This document shows positions 35,548-46,554 of a DNA stretch of 64,000 bases, piece after piece. Positions within the stretch are counted from its first letter, which is position 1; each line of letters starts with the position of its first letter. The position numbers and the translations under genes were made by a program. Under the pieces are notes generated by a model, which saw nothing but the letters and a program-made list of their open reading frames with translations, was not told the origin of the DNA and searched no databases. The DNA is taken from assembly GCA_029582265.1 (NCBI GenBank), contig CM055821.1:42847694-42911693 (forward strand), read 5' to 3'. Source of the DNA: Zoroaster sp. YZ-2022. Lineage: Eukaryota > Echinodermata > Asteroidea > Forcipulatida > Zoroasteridae.

Positions 35548-35828
35548 CAGTCTGTGTTTAGCCGTCTATCATCAGGATTTGGTTCGTCGTCTTCGGCCTG
35601 ACGATCACCGTCACCGGGCTGGTCAACTGCAGGCGCCGCAAGTGGCTCGAACCGGTATGGTTCAGCGCCACGTACTTCGACTTCTTCGTCATCGTCTTCG
35701 CCTTCTCTCTCGTCTGGGGAGCTCCCCTCATCGCTAGAGCTGACATCACTATCCTCAGAAGTGCCTATATGAAACTCCTCTTCCTCATCTATACTGTGAT
35801 CTTCCCAATATTCGCTGCTATCGGACAT
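35548..35828 (-). CDS. P2X7-C-like gene, exon 1
   Basis: This acidic region (DEEEE, EGEDDDEEVEV) runs from the ATG at 35828 to RRLNTD plus two bases of a tryptophan codon, before a GTAAGC donor. The start was chosen at MSDSSE because upstream methionines in the open frame read through a non-conserved leader. Confidence 0.85.
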
Positions 35829-35939
35829 TTTCGCTGTTTTTCGGTCTAGAAGATGTCGCTTGTCCGCTGTTGTTCCGCATTGCATGTATGGTAAATGCAT
35901 ACAGTACACACTATCGACTGTTGTGCGTACGCGTGGGGG

Positions 35940-36383
35940 TAACAAAGCGTCATGGGTGCTACGTCACACACGAAGTATGAATTATTCATGAGTTGAGGGC
36001 TTTTTGTGAAACTGGGCTTTTCTGGGTCGTAGAACGCCGATCAAATTGATTTTTTTTTGCATGAAGGAACAAGTTTTATTGAATAATAATAATATGTTAG
36101 TAATCATTACACATTTCTCGAACGAAAACAGCAACACAGCACTTATCATTATTCCGTTGTAGTCAATCTTTAAATACTTTCATTGCGTGGACGTAAAGTT
36201 TGTGATCATTCCGGGCGGAGCTAAATTTTTCAAACACGAATTTGGCGGCAAAACCAAATCCCAATATTATCCAATCGGTGTTTGCTAAAAGAGTGTCACA
36301 TAATCTTTGTAAATTAAAACCCAATCCTGGGCCATTGTGTACAAACTGGAAAGGAGTTGATTATAATGCGGGCGTGTTTAAAT
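35940..36383. other. Non-coding right arm of the inserted element
   Basis: No gene. It shares blocks (CATTCCGGGCGGAGCTA-like, GGCGGCAAA, GCTAAAAGAGTGTCACATAAT) with the shorter relative at 39540-39740. Confidence 0.6.
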
Positions 36384-36824
36384 TTTACGAGTAACCTCAA
36401 CGACAGTCAACGACCTCAACAAGAGAAACGGACAACAGAAAATGAAAATAAAATTAAGTAAAGCTGCTCCCTGATCAGGGTGCACCATGGCAGGGGGGGG
36501 GGGAGAATGTGTAAAAATGCTTGTTATATATACTGGTGGCCCTTCAAGCTTACATGCACATGCATACGCAACGCCGTAAAATATAATAGTGAGTGGAATA
36601 AATGGAAAACTTTTGGAGGGGAGCTTGAGTCTCCCGAGTCCCCATCCCTTGTACCACTGCCCTATACTCCTTGCCGAACTCCTCTGTAGACAAGACTTGG
36701 GCTCAGATTTTGCTCTCTTTCCTGGCTCCTTCTTTAAAAATAAAATAAAACATCAGCGGGCCCTGGGGGGGGGGGCTCGAGCCCCCCAAGCCCCCCCCCC
36801 CTTGGGTGCGCCACTGGCAGGGAT

Positions 36825-39084
36825 GACTGCAAATATTGTGGTGATAAGTGTGTGTAGTATTCGGGTACAGGTCCGCCAATCCTGGTACTGAAGTCAGAGT
36901 CTCTGTAGGTGTAGATGGTACATTACCGACAGCATTTTTCCACCGCGCACACCACATATCAAACTCGCCTCTCACTATGCCTTCATATTCGATGTCTTGT
37001 GCGTACATTTGCACAATGTCCTGGAGTTGATTGAAGTTGGTATCATTGCAGTATGCAGGCAATATGTACTGTAGTTTGGCGCATCTTTCAAAGTGGACTG
37101 AAAACCTTGTGCTGAGTTCACTTAGCAATTGATCAATGTAGATGCCAAACATTGATACCCTGAAGTATTCTTCAGCTGATTGAGATGGATGATTTTCTCT
37201 AGCTGTTTGACGAGATGCTGTCCGTGGTTTGCGTATGACGCCGTCTACTTCATCAGCCAACTTCGTTGCGTCACTAAACAACCGTCCAAACTCTTCTTCA
37301 CTGTTTTCCCTCATTTGCTTGATGATCTGCTGCACATCACGCACAAGTCTAACGCATCCAACGAGGTCACATGTAGGTGACTGCAATTTCCGGGATAAGG
37401 GTAGGAGGACTCCGCTGAGCCGGTTTAGTATGGTTGTGGCCACGATAAATACTGAAGATCTGAGAGCAGTAAGCAATGTGGACGCTCTTTGCGACGATGA
37501 TCTGTCACCACCATTATGTGACACATACTCAAGGGCCTCCTCTATAGGGACGTAGAGTTCATAGGGACGTTAACAGCCTCGTGCCTCTCAACCCATCTTG
37601 TGGTGCATAGTTTTTTCAGACGTTTGTGTGACGACTCTGGGGCCGTCTTGGTGATGTAGTCACTTATAGGAGGCTTTGTCTCTTGGCCGAAGAACCAAAA
37701 AACGAACAAATCTCCTGAATGGTGCTGATCGTGTTTAGTATTGTAGGTAAGTTACTTCCATGAGAGACAACCAGATTTAATACATGACTTGCACAATGTG
37801 TGTACACTGCGAGTGGGTTCTTCTCTCTTATGCATGCTTGGACTCCATTAAATTGCCCGCTCATAGCCGAAGCCCCATCATAACCTTGACCACGCATATT
37901 CATGGGATCTAGAGTTTTCTCATGGAGTATGTCAAGTATGCTTTTCGCAAGTCCGTGTCCTGTGAGATCATTCACTGTTACAAAAGTAAAAAACTTCTCA
38001 CATACTTTGCCATCATGCACATATCTCACTGACAGGCTCATTTGTTCTTTTGTGGAACAGTCTGTTGTCTCATCCACCAATACACTGAAGTATTTCGCAT
38101 CCTTCACTTCATCAACTATCTTTTCAGAGATAATATCTCCAACGGTGTTGATGATCTCATTTTGTGTGTTCCAACTTGTGTACGTGGCGTTTCCTCCTGC
38201 AGTTTCTATGTGCCTCTTCAGATAATTGTCTCCAGCGTTGATGCGGAAACGAAGGGCTGACCTGAAGTTTCCATCATTTTCCGTGGATGTGTTGGCGATG
38301 TTGGCGATACTGCCGCTGTCTCGGTGACCACGAAATGAAATTTCCTGCCTTCCCAAAAGAGCACAGTTTCAATCATAGGTCTGATACGCTGTCTATTGGT
38401 TATTATTTGTTGTTGTCTTGTGTTGTCAAGTTGATTGTCAATGCTTGGTACCTTGTTGGTCACAACCTTGAGAAACATCTGACATGAGTTGACAGCATCA
38501 GCATGATACTTTGCACTGTTGTGCTTGTTGAAGACTTCAATTGCGTCTTTGTATTTGTTAAAGGGAGTGCTTACTAAGGTTTTTAATATTTGATTGCCGT
38601 GTGCTCCGGCAGATTCAGGGTCAAAGATGAGACATGGTTTGCAGAAAACACCCTTCTCTGCATCGCTGTATGCCAACCAGTTGTATCGTTTTAGCCAGCT
38701 ATGTTGAAATCGTCTCCTAGAATTTGCACACTGTGGGAAGTTGAAGGAGGAATCAGGTACCCAGCAGTCTGTAATGAGGGCCAACTTTGTTTCATCGTCT
38801 AGCAATTTCCTCCCGTGCGCTTTAATGTAGTTTCCAATGTCGTACTTATTTGTGAAACCTGTACAGTTAGACCCTTCTATTATGACAGCTGTGGCAGACT
38901 CAATTTGTTTATTGCAGTCGTCTGAGCTTTCACTGCTTCCACGCTGTGGAACGGACTTAAGGATGCCGAAGTCATCAGGGAAAGGGTCATCAGGGGTGTC
39001 TTTAGAGCTACTCTCTTTGCTTACTGGGGCAAAGCTTAATTTGGCTTGCTTCAGTTTCTTGGGTGGGGGCCCACTGGTGCTCAT
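36825..39084 (-). pseudogene. hAT transposase, N-terminal and catalytic parts
   Basis: It starts MSTSGPPPKKLKQAKLSF at 39084. It next has a TTF-type zinc finger (WLAYSDAEKGVFCKPCLIF), then the RNase-H-like core (YFSVLVDETTDCSTKEQMSL, MRGQGYDGASAMSGQFNGVQ, YTHCASHVLNLVV) and CTTRWVERHEAV near 37610. Frames change near 38355 and around 37665 and 37555, so the gene is dead. The insertion domain continues at 37524-36840 (DEVDGVIRKPRTASRQ, YFRVSMFGIYIDQLLSEL). The C-terminal dimerisation part lies 4.4 kb away at 32163-32375 because of the nested transposon. It resembles ZMYM/52-kDa-repressor-like hAT transposases. Confidence 0.92.
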
Positions 39085-39469
39085 TCTTAATTTCTGAGAA
39101 AGTACAAATCAAAATTACACATTTTAATTTAATTTTTTTAATTTTAATGCTAGCCCTTAATTTGAATCTTTAACATGGTGTTTATTTTTTTGTATTCAGT
39201 ATAGGGGGCATATATATTTAGTTCTAAACTTATTTATAATGGATGTTCGTCAGATTGTCAATATAGGCTCAAAACAAGAAATAGGGCCCAAGTATATATG
39301 TTAGACTTATTGCCACTCATCTGGGTTAGGCTGGTGCCCGCATGGTTTCCCCAGAATGTTGTGGTATGTTGGTGTAATCTGTGTACAGTGCTGCAAAAAC
39401 AGCCCACTGGACTTCCAATTGATTATACTTACCGATGAAGCCAATCTCTGGAGTCTGGATTGCAATTTT

Positions 39470-40312
39470 CAGTAATACTCCCTCTTGATAAACAAGAACT
39501 TGAGTGTATATCGTCGGCAAGATTTTTGCTTTAAATAATTATATAGCGGACGTTGTTGAAGAGATCATTCCCGGGGCGGTGCTACCTACTTTCCATCAAT
39601 GGGCGGCAAATTCCATGAACAAGTGGGCGGCAAATCCAGATCCATACCGGTAATCTTTTCTTCTTTTTTTTGCTAAAACGGTGTCACATAATAATTATTT
39701 ATATCAGATTACTAAACTAAAACTAAAACCCTAACCTGGGCATGTATGTGATGTGTAATTTGGATAGGGTAGGATTGCAGGCCTTTTTAATGCCCTGCAC
39801 ACAGCCGAGTTAAAGAAAAATGGAGAAAAGGAAACAACACATGATAAAATAAGATTGGATCTGGTCGTTGCACCAGAGTTACATGTTCATGCATATTCAT
39901 TATACATCATCTAAAAATAAATTGTGGGTAAACAAAAATGCATTACTTTATCCTTACACTTGTCCGGCATTCCCTTGAAAAGGGAAAAACACTTAAATTT
40001 GAAAAATGCGGGAACCACGTAAAATATATTTTAGCCCGGACAAATTGGCACGTTGATTTCAAACGTTTATGTTATTGTTGCAAATTTAAACAATTATAGT
40101 GAGATTTCATGAGACATCATAATAAAATAATTTTGGCAGAAAGAAGAAAAAAATTCCAGTGGCATAAGATGAAAAGGGCTGGAAAAAAAACATTTGCAAC
40201 TTTTCTCCTCCCCCCCTCTCTCTCTCCTTTTTTCCTTCTTTTTGTCCCTTTTTTTTCGGGGACCCTCTTGGGGGGGCTCAAGCTAGCCCCCCCGTTGGGT
40301 GCGCCGTTGAGT
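39470..40312. mobile_element. Shorter, internally deleted relative of the 32384-36816 element
   Basis: 39475-39530 resembles 32637-32690 (CTTGATxxAxxxAACTTGAG, TCGTCxGCAAGATTT). 39545-39740 resembles 36190-36330 (GATCATTCCCGG, GGCGGCAAA, GCTAAAAxxGTGTCACATAAT). The right end, GGGTGCGCCGTTG at about 40300-40312, matches the 36804-36816 terminus. The gene-bearing middle is missing. A left terminus was not resolved. Confidence 0.65.
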
Positions 40313-42983
40313 GTAGGTGAAAAAGTAAAATCTGCTTTTCGTGAAACAGAAAAGTAGAAAAATGGATGTTACCAAAATGTTCAATCTACTTTTTAGGAGG
40401 AATGACAGCAGAAAAGTAGAAAAATGCACTAGCCAACAAAACGTTCAATCTGCTTTTTCATTATTTAGAAAGCTGAAAAGCAGATGTCCACTTTTCGACC
40501 TCCATACTAATCATTCCTTCCTCCATGGGCTAATGCTGTCTGGATGATGATAAAAGCGATCTGTAACCATGTAGATTCTTCTTAACACCGGTTTTAATTG
40601 GCTAAATATGAAACTACTCTAACTATAGCACCAATCAAAAAGGCGATTGCAAATACAAATTAAATGTTAAAGTTGAGTATGGTACATCTTTATTATGCAA
40701 ATTATGGTGATAAGTCAGTAGAACAAGACTGGATATTATACGAATACGGCGGAACGCAGGAGGGCGCTAGATTATTTATATGGTGCGTAATTGATATTAT
40801 TTTATATTAGGGATGCCTCGCCAGAAACGATTGTTTTTTACACTACAGTCCAGAATTGACTTCATTTTATTGTTTCATAAATTGTTTAAAATAATGTACT
40901 TGTATATGTCTATTTAGTTCAAAAGGTTTATACGCTCGCCTTTCACGTGAAGGGAACCGAGTACCCTTAGTTTTAGTTTTTAGTTTTTGTTGGGATTTTT
41001 TTAATTACAAATTTTTTTCAGAAGCAAGGTCTTTATGTATACATGTAGTAGTAATTCACAGCTGTGGGGGATTGTTTGTTGAGGAAAGACAAGTCCAAAA
41101 TACATTTTTAGAATACTGATGCATTATGGGTGATAGTAAAATGCATAATGGCAATTCAAGAAACAAATATTACGGGGGGGGGGGCGTAAATATTAGGGGC
41201 GTGGTAAACGTAAAAAATTTCCCCCGTCCCAAATTAAATCCCTCACAGGAGAAAGGATGAACTTCAATTGGGGGCTTTGAACACCAAACAATATGCTACA
41301 TGAATTTACCAAAAAATCAACAACAAATAACTTATCCGGTGGGAAAGAGAAGAATTGATTTAACTTTAAAAAAATAAAACTTGGCTGTAAAAATAGGACC
41401 AAGAAACCTGATACAACAAACTCCCAAATTGAAACCAAAAGAAAACTATGAGAAAACCCAAAAGAAACTAAAAGGAACTTTAAACTTTAAACAAAACTTT
41501 TAAAAATATTTAAAACCTAAAACAATTTGAAAAACCCAACACTAAAAAAACGATAACAAAAATCAACACAGTATCAAATAGGGTTACAAATCAAAACACA
41601 ATAGCTTTATGCCAATGTGCCAATGAGAATGTATTATAATTTGTTCATGAAGACATGCACTTTGACCTTGCAGTAGCCCAGGTTGGACTTTCACCTTCGT
41701 GTACGACGGTGCATACAGAGACGGAGTCCTTTAGTAGTTTGGGCTAACCTTGCAGTAGAGAAACTACACGTAAAGTTTATCAATGAGTTAATTAATGTTA
41801 ATTTTAGACGGTTTCTTGAATATGCATGATCACGCTGTGAAACGCCAATCACTTCTTGTTTACTAGCTTAACCAATTACTTTTGGTCACACGCGCATTGT
41901 TTACCAGTTTGACCAATCACTTTTGGTCGCAAGCCCATGCGCACATTGTAAATAGACCTTTCCCATGAAATATAGTAATTACATTTGCGCATGCGTACAG
42001 ACACCACTGGTTGGCAAACACCATAGAGTTGTGCAGTATAAAAACGCGCCGCACAAGCGCGTGTGCGTCAAGCCACCATCATCCCCATACAAAAAGGCGC
42101 AAAGTTCCCTCGTTTTGCCCACCATTAATGTCAATGCGCACGCGCGATGGTTAATTAGCATATTTCCTTTATGAAGTATGGCTGATATAGACATTGTCAA
42201 CAGAGGGCGCCATTCGGTTTGGGTAAAGTAAATCCATCATAGCTACCAAGTCATGAAAGTGTGCACTGTGCAGTGCCAGTGACAGTGTTAATCAGGATAT
42301 AGCCTTCAATCAATAGGTATGTTTCCTAATAAATAATAAAATGTGTATTCTGTAGGAAGAATATCTGTTTAAGTATATGGGCAACTTTTCATTAGTGTTT
42401 GTCTTCAAAATTGTGCCATTTTGCTTACAAAATGATAGGCCTAACCATGGCCTAACGAACATTTTACTTAGCCTTGGCCTTTAGGCCTATATTGTAACTT
42501 AGAAGTTTTTGTTTTTACAGTCACCAACGTTTATTTTATGCATTGAACTCAAATTTAGAGTCCATTTGTTCACAAAAACGTCATGTACAACAGTATATTA
42601 CCTGTCAATATTTATTGGCTCTGATAGCCTGAGTGAGAACACTTCACATGACTGGCGTGACTAACTGTTAATCACTCAGTCAGTGTCAACAAGACAACTC
42701 AAATCAAGTGAAGACAAATGCAATGAATGTAGTATCCCACTGCCATTTTCAATCATTTTTACTCAAAATATCATCTTACCTTTAGTAATTAGTGACAAAT
42801 AAGATTACATTATTAGCAATATGGAAAGGTAGCGGTCTGATAGTGATACTGCACTATTTAGTATCCCCCACCAAAAAAATAAAAAATTAAATAATAAAAA
42901 TAGGCCTCATGTTAGTTGTTCAATATTCACATACCATAACAAACAGTTTTTAATTGTAATTAATTAAGTTTTTTGTTTTGTTT
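40313..42983. other. Non-coding stretch left of the Polinton
   Basis: No gene is recognised. 41940-42220 is rich in CGCGCATGCG-like steps and could hold a promoter. A possible donor site (CAATAG then GTATGT, about 42311-42322) could belong to a 5' non-coding exon of the transposon whose genes resume at 60682. That link is speculative. Confidence 0.4.
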
Positions 42984-43227
42984 CAATTAGGGAATTTCCC
43001 TAATTAAAAATTGGTATGAGAAATTTAGTAGGTATAGGGGTTGAGGTGATGAGTAGCTTAGCAATATGCTATGTTGATGACCGCTAGCTAACGCTGATGA
43101 AAAATTTGTAAAAAAAAAATTGTAAAAATTATGGGAAAAAAAATTGATGTATTGGAAAAAAGATATCGTTTTTTGTTACTAAAAAATTTAAAAAACGATT
43201 TAATATTCTGTAGGTGTATATTAAAAA
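42984..43227 (+). repeat. Polinton left terminal inverted repeat
   Basis: It aligns with the reverse complement of 60428-60650. Shared blocks include CCTAATTAAAAATTGGTATG, AGAAATTTAGTAGGTATAGG, GCTAGCTAACGCTGATGAAA, TTTTTTGTTACTAAAAAATT and AACGATTTAATATT. The left copy has about 18 extra bases near 43155. Confidence 0.95.
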
Positions 43228-43254
43228 TGAGGATGGAGAAAATGAAAAACTACG

Positions 43255-43667
43255 TTGGAAAAAAAATCTGAATTGAAAGAGTTTGTTTTAAAAAATAATA
43301 TTGAGATTGGTGAAGGATCTGGAAAAGGGGAAGAGCAAGACGACAAGATTATTTATGTGCGATTAGAAAATATTTAGAAAAGGAAAAAGTTGTTTTACCG
43401 TGTGAATGGCTATTAGTTGGAAGGAGTAAGTGTTGCCAAAAAGCTCTACGGGGTAATAAATACTGCAGCATGCATCGTATACAACAAGGTAAATCTATAC
43501 CAGCGGCGTGTAAAAAATGTGGAAGGGGAACAAAAACAGCAAGTGGTGTATGTATAAATTGTGAAGTAGAAGAAAGATTAGTAAAAAGATTAATAGAATC
43601 TGATAAAGAATATAATTTAGTGATGAAAGAGTTGCTAAGTTTATATAAATCTTACGATATAAATTAA
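43255..43667 (+). pseudogene. TIR-proximal HeH/SAP-like plus zinc-ribbon protein, frameshifted
   Basis: The upstream part reads LKEFVLKNNIEIGEGSGKG, a helix-extended-loop-helix (SAP-like) start. After a frame change it continues in frame through YLEKEKVVLPCEWLLVGRSK and a zinc-ribbon CKKCGRGTKTASGVCINCE to a stop at 43665-43667. Paralogues lie just inside the right terminus (60133-60427) and in the second element (29471-29700). DNA binding is plausible but unproven. Confidence 0.75.
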
Positions 43668-43804
43668 TGTGTAAGATGTAAAAGGGAATCAGAATAAACG
43701 TTTTAAAAAATGTGTAAAAAAAGAATTGAAAAAAATATGTTGGTTTTTGTCAATAAAAAATTGAAAAAACAATTTAATATTATATAGATGTATAGTAAAA
43801 GAGG

Positions 43805-43945
43805 ATGACGGAGAATAAATATTTATCAAAATGGAAGTTGACAGAATTGAAAGAATATGCCCGCGCAAATATTAGACCGTTAATTTTAGTGCAAGACCCA
43901 AAAGGAGAAATAAAATATCAAAACGGTCGTGGTACAATACGGTAA
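43805..43945 (+). CDS. Short SAP-like ORF
   Basis: A 46-residue frame starts MTENKYLSKWKLTELKEYAR. The ELKEYAR stretch resembles the first helix of SAP/HeH domains. It is probably the beginning of a longer gene cut by a stop; homologous YLSK starts occur in the neighbouring TIR-proximal genes. Confidence 0.5.
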   Translation: MTENKYLSKWKLTELKEYARANIRPLILVQDPKGEIKYQNGRGTIR

Positions 43946-43989
43946 AAAAATATCAAAACCGTATAAAAGAAAGACTATTGTCTATTGAG

Positions 43990-44240
43990 TGAATTAAACT
44001 TGGGCGAACTTGTAGAGTATGTAAGAAGAAATAATATTATTTTACCACGTATAGGTTCTGGTAAAAGAAGAATAGGAGGGCTTATTAAAATAGACTACAT
44101 TAACCCTAACTCCCTAAGCATTGTTACTGAACAATAAAAATCCTTCAAAATCCTCCAAAATCCTCCAACTGCTTTTGTTGTCTAGGGAGTTAGGGTTAAC
44201 GCGATAAAAAGATCGCGATTACATTCAGAAGAAGAGTTGA
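43990..44240 (+). pseudogene. HeH-like repeat unit 1, split by a MITE
   Basis: LGELVEYVRRNNIILPRIGS is followed by KIDYI, where the coding sequence is cut at TTAA by the insertion at 44104-44199, then resumes with ACGCGATAAAAAG. Two further units with the same motif at 46640-46720 and 46776-46910 keep the uninterrupted sequence. Confidence 0.75.
44104..44199. mobile_element. piggyBac-like MITE with TTAA target duplication
   Basis: The 92-bp insert begins CCCTAACTCCCTAAG and ends CTAGGGAGTTAGGG, an inverted repeat of about 13-14 bp, and is flanked by TTAA (44100-44103 and 44196-44199). The empty site, ACATTAACGCGATAAAAAG, is preserved in two paralogous copies at about 46682 and 46875. TTAA duplication with CCC-starting termini is typical of piggyBac-type elements. 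Confidence 0.93.
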
Positions 44241-44459
44241 GATTTGAAGAAGAATATAGAATAGATAGATTTAGAAAAAGATATAAAATACTTGAAATGA
44301 TTGTACCAGAGTTTCACAGCACAGAGGATGATGTAACTGTATTTTTGCAGCTGTAAAAACAAAAGTAATAGAAAATTTAATTTTAGGCATGCGAGAATTT
44401 AGAAAAATAAAGTTTCAGATAACCACAACTGTTTTTTTTTTTTTAAAGATGAACAAAAT

Positions 44460-46550
44460 GTGGGTAGGATTATTCGTATTTTTTCTGCTAATCACGTAAC
44501 TATGAATATAATAAATGAAGCTGAGATTGAAGAAAAAGTAAGACGCGTTTATGAAAAAATGGAAAATAAAGTAGAAACTGAATTACAGAAAGATTCAGGA
44601 TGGGAATTTCTTCGAGTTGCTGAAATGGAAATACAAATTTTAAAATACACTCCACTTCGAGGAGGGTCTTATATAAAGTTAGATCCATGGATAGAAAAGA
44701 AAAAAGCATGTATAAACATTGAAAACAAACACGATGAAGAATGTTTGAAATGGGCGATTATTTCAGCTCTCTATCCTCCTACCGATCCTAAAAAGAAAAC
44801 TCATCCTACAAGAATATCTAGCTATCCTACAGATCATGGTTTAAATTTTTAGTGGTATTGATTTTCCGACTCGTATTAATCAAATCAAACAAGTAGAGGA
44901 CCAAAACAATTTATCGATAGTTGTTTTAGGATATTATTCAGAAGAATATATACTAGAACCTCAGTATATTTGCGATAAACCAAGTGATACTCCTAGCATC
45001 GTAGACGGTAAAACAATAAAGGAAATTGATTTACTATTATTTCATAAAGGAAAAAAATCTCACTATGTTTGGAGAACAAATTTAAACCGTTTTTTATCCA
45101 GTCAAAACAAACACAACAGTGAAACATTTTTGCAGGAGATGTTTACACGGTTATTCATCTAAAAATTACTGGATGAACATAAAGAATTGGGTTGTGTAGT
45201 AGGTGGGAGTGAGAAACCATCGCAAAAGTTTATTATGCCTACTGAGGAAAAATACAACACCATTAAAACATTTATAAATTATAAAAACATGATAAAAGTT
45301 CCTTACGTTATACGCAGATTTTGAATCGATAGTTGAAAAGACGATCGAGGTGATAACTCTAAATACTGTTAAAAAACAGCTGAACACATTGGTTGCGGTT
45401 ATTCGTACATTATCATTCGATGTGACGGGAAAATAATGTCGCATAAGACATACAGAGGAAAAGATGTCGCCAAACACTTTTTAGATGCAGTGATTGAGGA
45501 AGGAGATAAGATCACTAAATTATTAGAAAACCCTAAAAAATTGTATATGACAAAATTGGATGAAAAACATTTTAAGAAGGCAAACGAGTGTTGTATATGT
45601 AAAAAAAAATTATTTTCACGAAGCTAGCGCTAAGCTGGTAAACGGCAAGCGGTGTTTTTGTTGGGTTTGTGAGAAAGATTCTAGGCATTATTGTGAAGAT
45701 GAAAATAAATGTAATTGGTGTACAAAAGTAGTAAAATTAAAAAATAATTATATAAAAGTTAGAGATCATTGTCACATAACTGGAAAATATAGAGGGCAGC
45801 TCATAGTATATGTAATTTACAATTGAGTATCGATCATAAAGTTCCAGTGTTTTTTCATAATTTAAAAGGCTATGATTCTCATCTCATTATGCAAGCTGCA
45901 GGACGAGTTGAAGGAAAGATAACATGTATCCCAGTTCTTTTCAGAACTAATTACTACTCAATTGAGATTCCACATGGTGTCACCGCAATTAGTCTTACTT
46001 ATCATCCTCACCATGCAAAGCTACAAGTTTTACCTATGTATTCCAGAAGACATGGAAAGTTATAAATCTTTTTCGATAGGAAAACTACGATTTTTAGACT
46101 CGATTCAATTTTTATTATCTTCACTCGATGAAATCGTTAAATCGAATGACATAAATTCTTTTCACAAAACTAAATTAGTGGAATCAGATCCAGAAAAATT
46201 AGAGTTACTTTTACAAAAGGGTGTTTATCCATGTTTATGAATACATGGATAGTTTTACCAAGTTTAATGAAACGAGTCTTCCTAAGCAAGAAGATTTTTA
46301 CAGTAAATGGATTGATAAACACATTACGAGAAAAGAGTACGAGCATGCAGAAAACGTTTGGAAAACATTCAAGTGTAAAACGATGGGAGATTATCATGAT
46401 TTGTACGTGAAAACGGATGTTTGTTTATTAGCCGACGTCTTTGAAGATTATCGCACTACTTGTTTTAAAGAGTACGGTTTGGATGCCGCTCACTATATTA
46501 CGGGCCCGAGTTTTAGTTGGGACGCTTTATTTAAACATTCAATAGAATAG
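44460..46550 (+). pseudogene. Polinton DNA polymerase B, N-terminal half only, broken
   Basis: Landmarks in order are SGWEFLRVAEMEIQILKYTP and KKACINIENKHDEECLKWAI (early region), VPYVIYADFESI across 45299-45329 (exonuclease I, with D and E), ECCICKKKLF, VRDHCHITGKYRG (zinc-associated motif), VPVFFHNLKGYDSHLIMQ (exonuclease II) and MGDYHDLYVKTDVCLLADVF (exonuclease III). It ends at 46550 after GPSFSWDALFKHS. The palm motifs (SLYP, YGDTDS-type) never appear, so the polymerase half is deleted. There are several frameshifts, and a 102-bp MITE interrupts the gene at 45935-46036. In intact Polintons this protein replicates the element. Confidence 0.95.
45935..46036. mobile_element. 102-bp MITE inside the polymerase gene
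   Basis: It is flanked by TGTATCCCAG (45925-45934) and TGTATTCCAG (46037-46046), a 10-bp direct repeat with one mismatch. The insert matches the host repeat at 9839-9942 at about 90% by eye. The polymerase reading frame runs into the insert and out again, masking it. Confidence 0.88.
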
Positions 46551-46554
46551 CTGA

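Larger units (their letters stand above)
34206..35828 (-). pseudogene. P2X7 receptor C-terminal (ballast) domain protein, three exons
   Basis: Exon 1 (35828-35548) encodes an acidic, serine-rich N-terminus starting MSDSSEYWEDHSIDEEEE. Exon 2 (34998-34759) begins the cysteine-rich domain: CSCGHC, CICCKEVEK, CLTIHDWFDAICL and TAYLQYRAYYG. Exon 3 (34371-34206) ends it with KYRHVAYR, VVRWCWGYLGR and LPSCVMDAIRRTFQNPDG. Splice sites are canonical and phases agree. This is the P2RX7_C fold, a zinc- and guanine-nucleotide-binding domain in mammalian P2X7. Here it stands alone without the channel, as in many invertebrate P2X7-like proteins. An in-frame TAA (34347-34345) interrupts exon 3 between AYR and VVRW. 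The gene lies wholly inside the transposon. Confidence 0.9.
32384..36816. mobile_element. 4.4-kb DNA transposon inserted in the hAT transposase gene
   Basis: The ends are CAGTGGCGCACCCAGG (32384-32399) and its near complement GGGTGCGCCACTG (36804-36816). The perfect 8-bp target duplication GCAGGGAT lies at 32376-32383 and 36817-36824. Long G/C runs sit just inside both ends. The cargo is a P2X7-C-terminal-like gene (minus strand) and a THAP-domain fragment (plus strand). The 8-bp duplication fits hAT or P-type transposons; the THAP fragment hints at P-type. No complete transposase is present. Confidence 0.93.

Noticed and set aside
35375..35737. Plus-strand open frame of 120 residues
   Set aside because: It lies opposite exon 1 of the P2X7-C-like gene, which has splice sites and conserved continuation.
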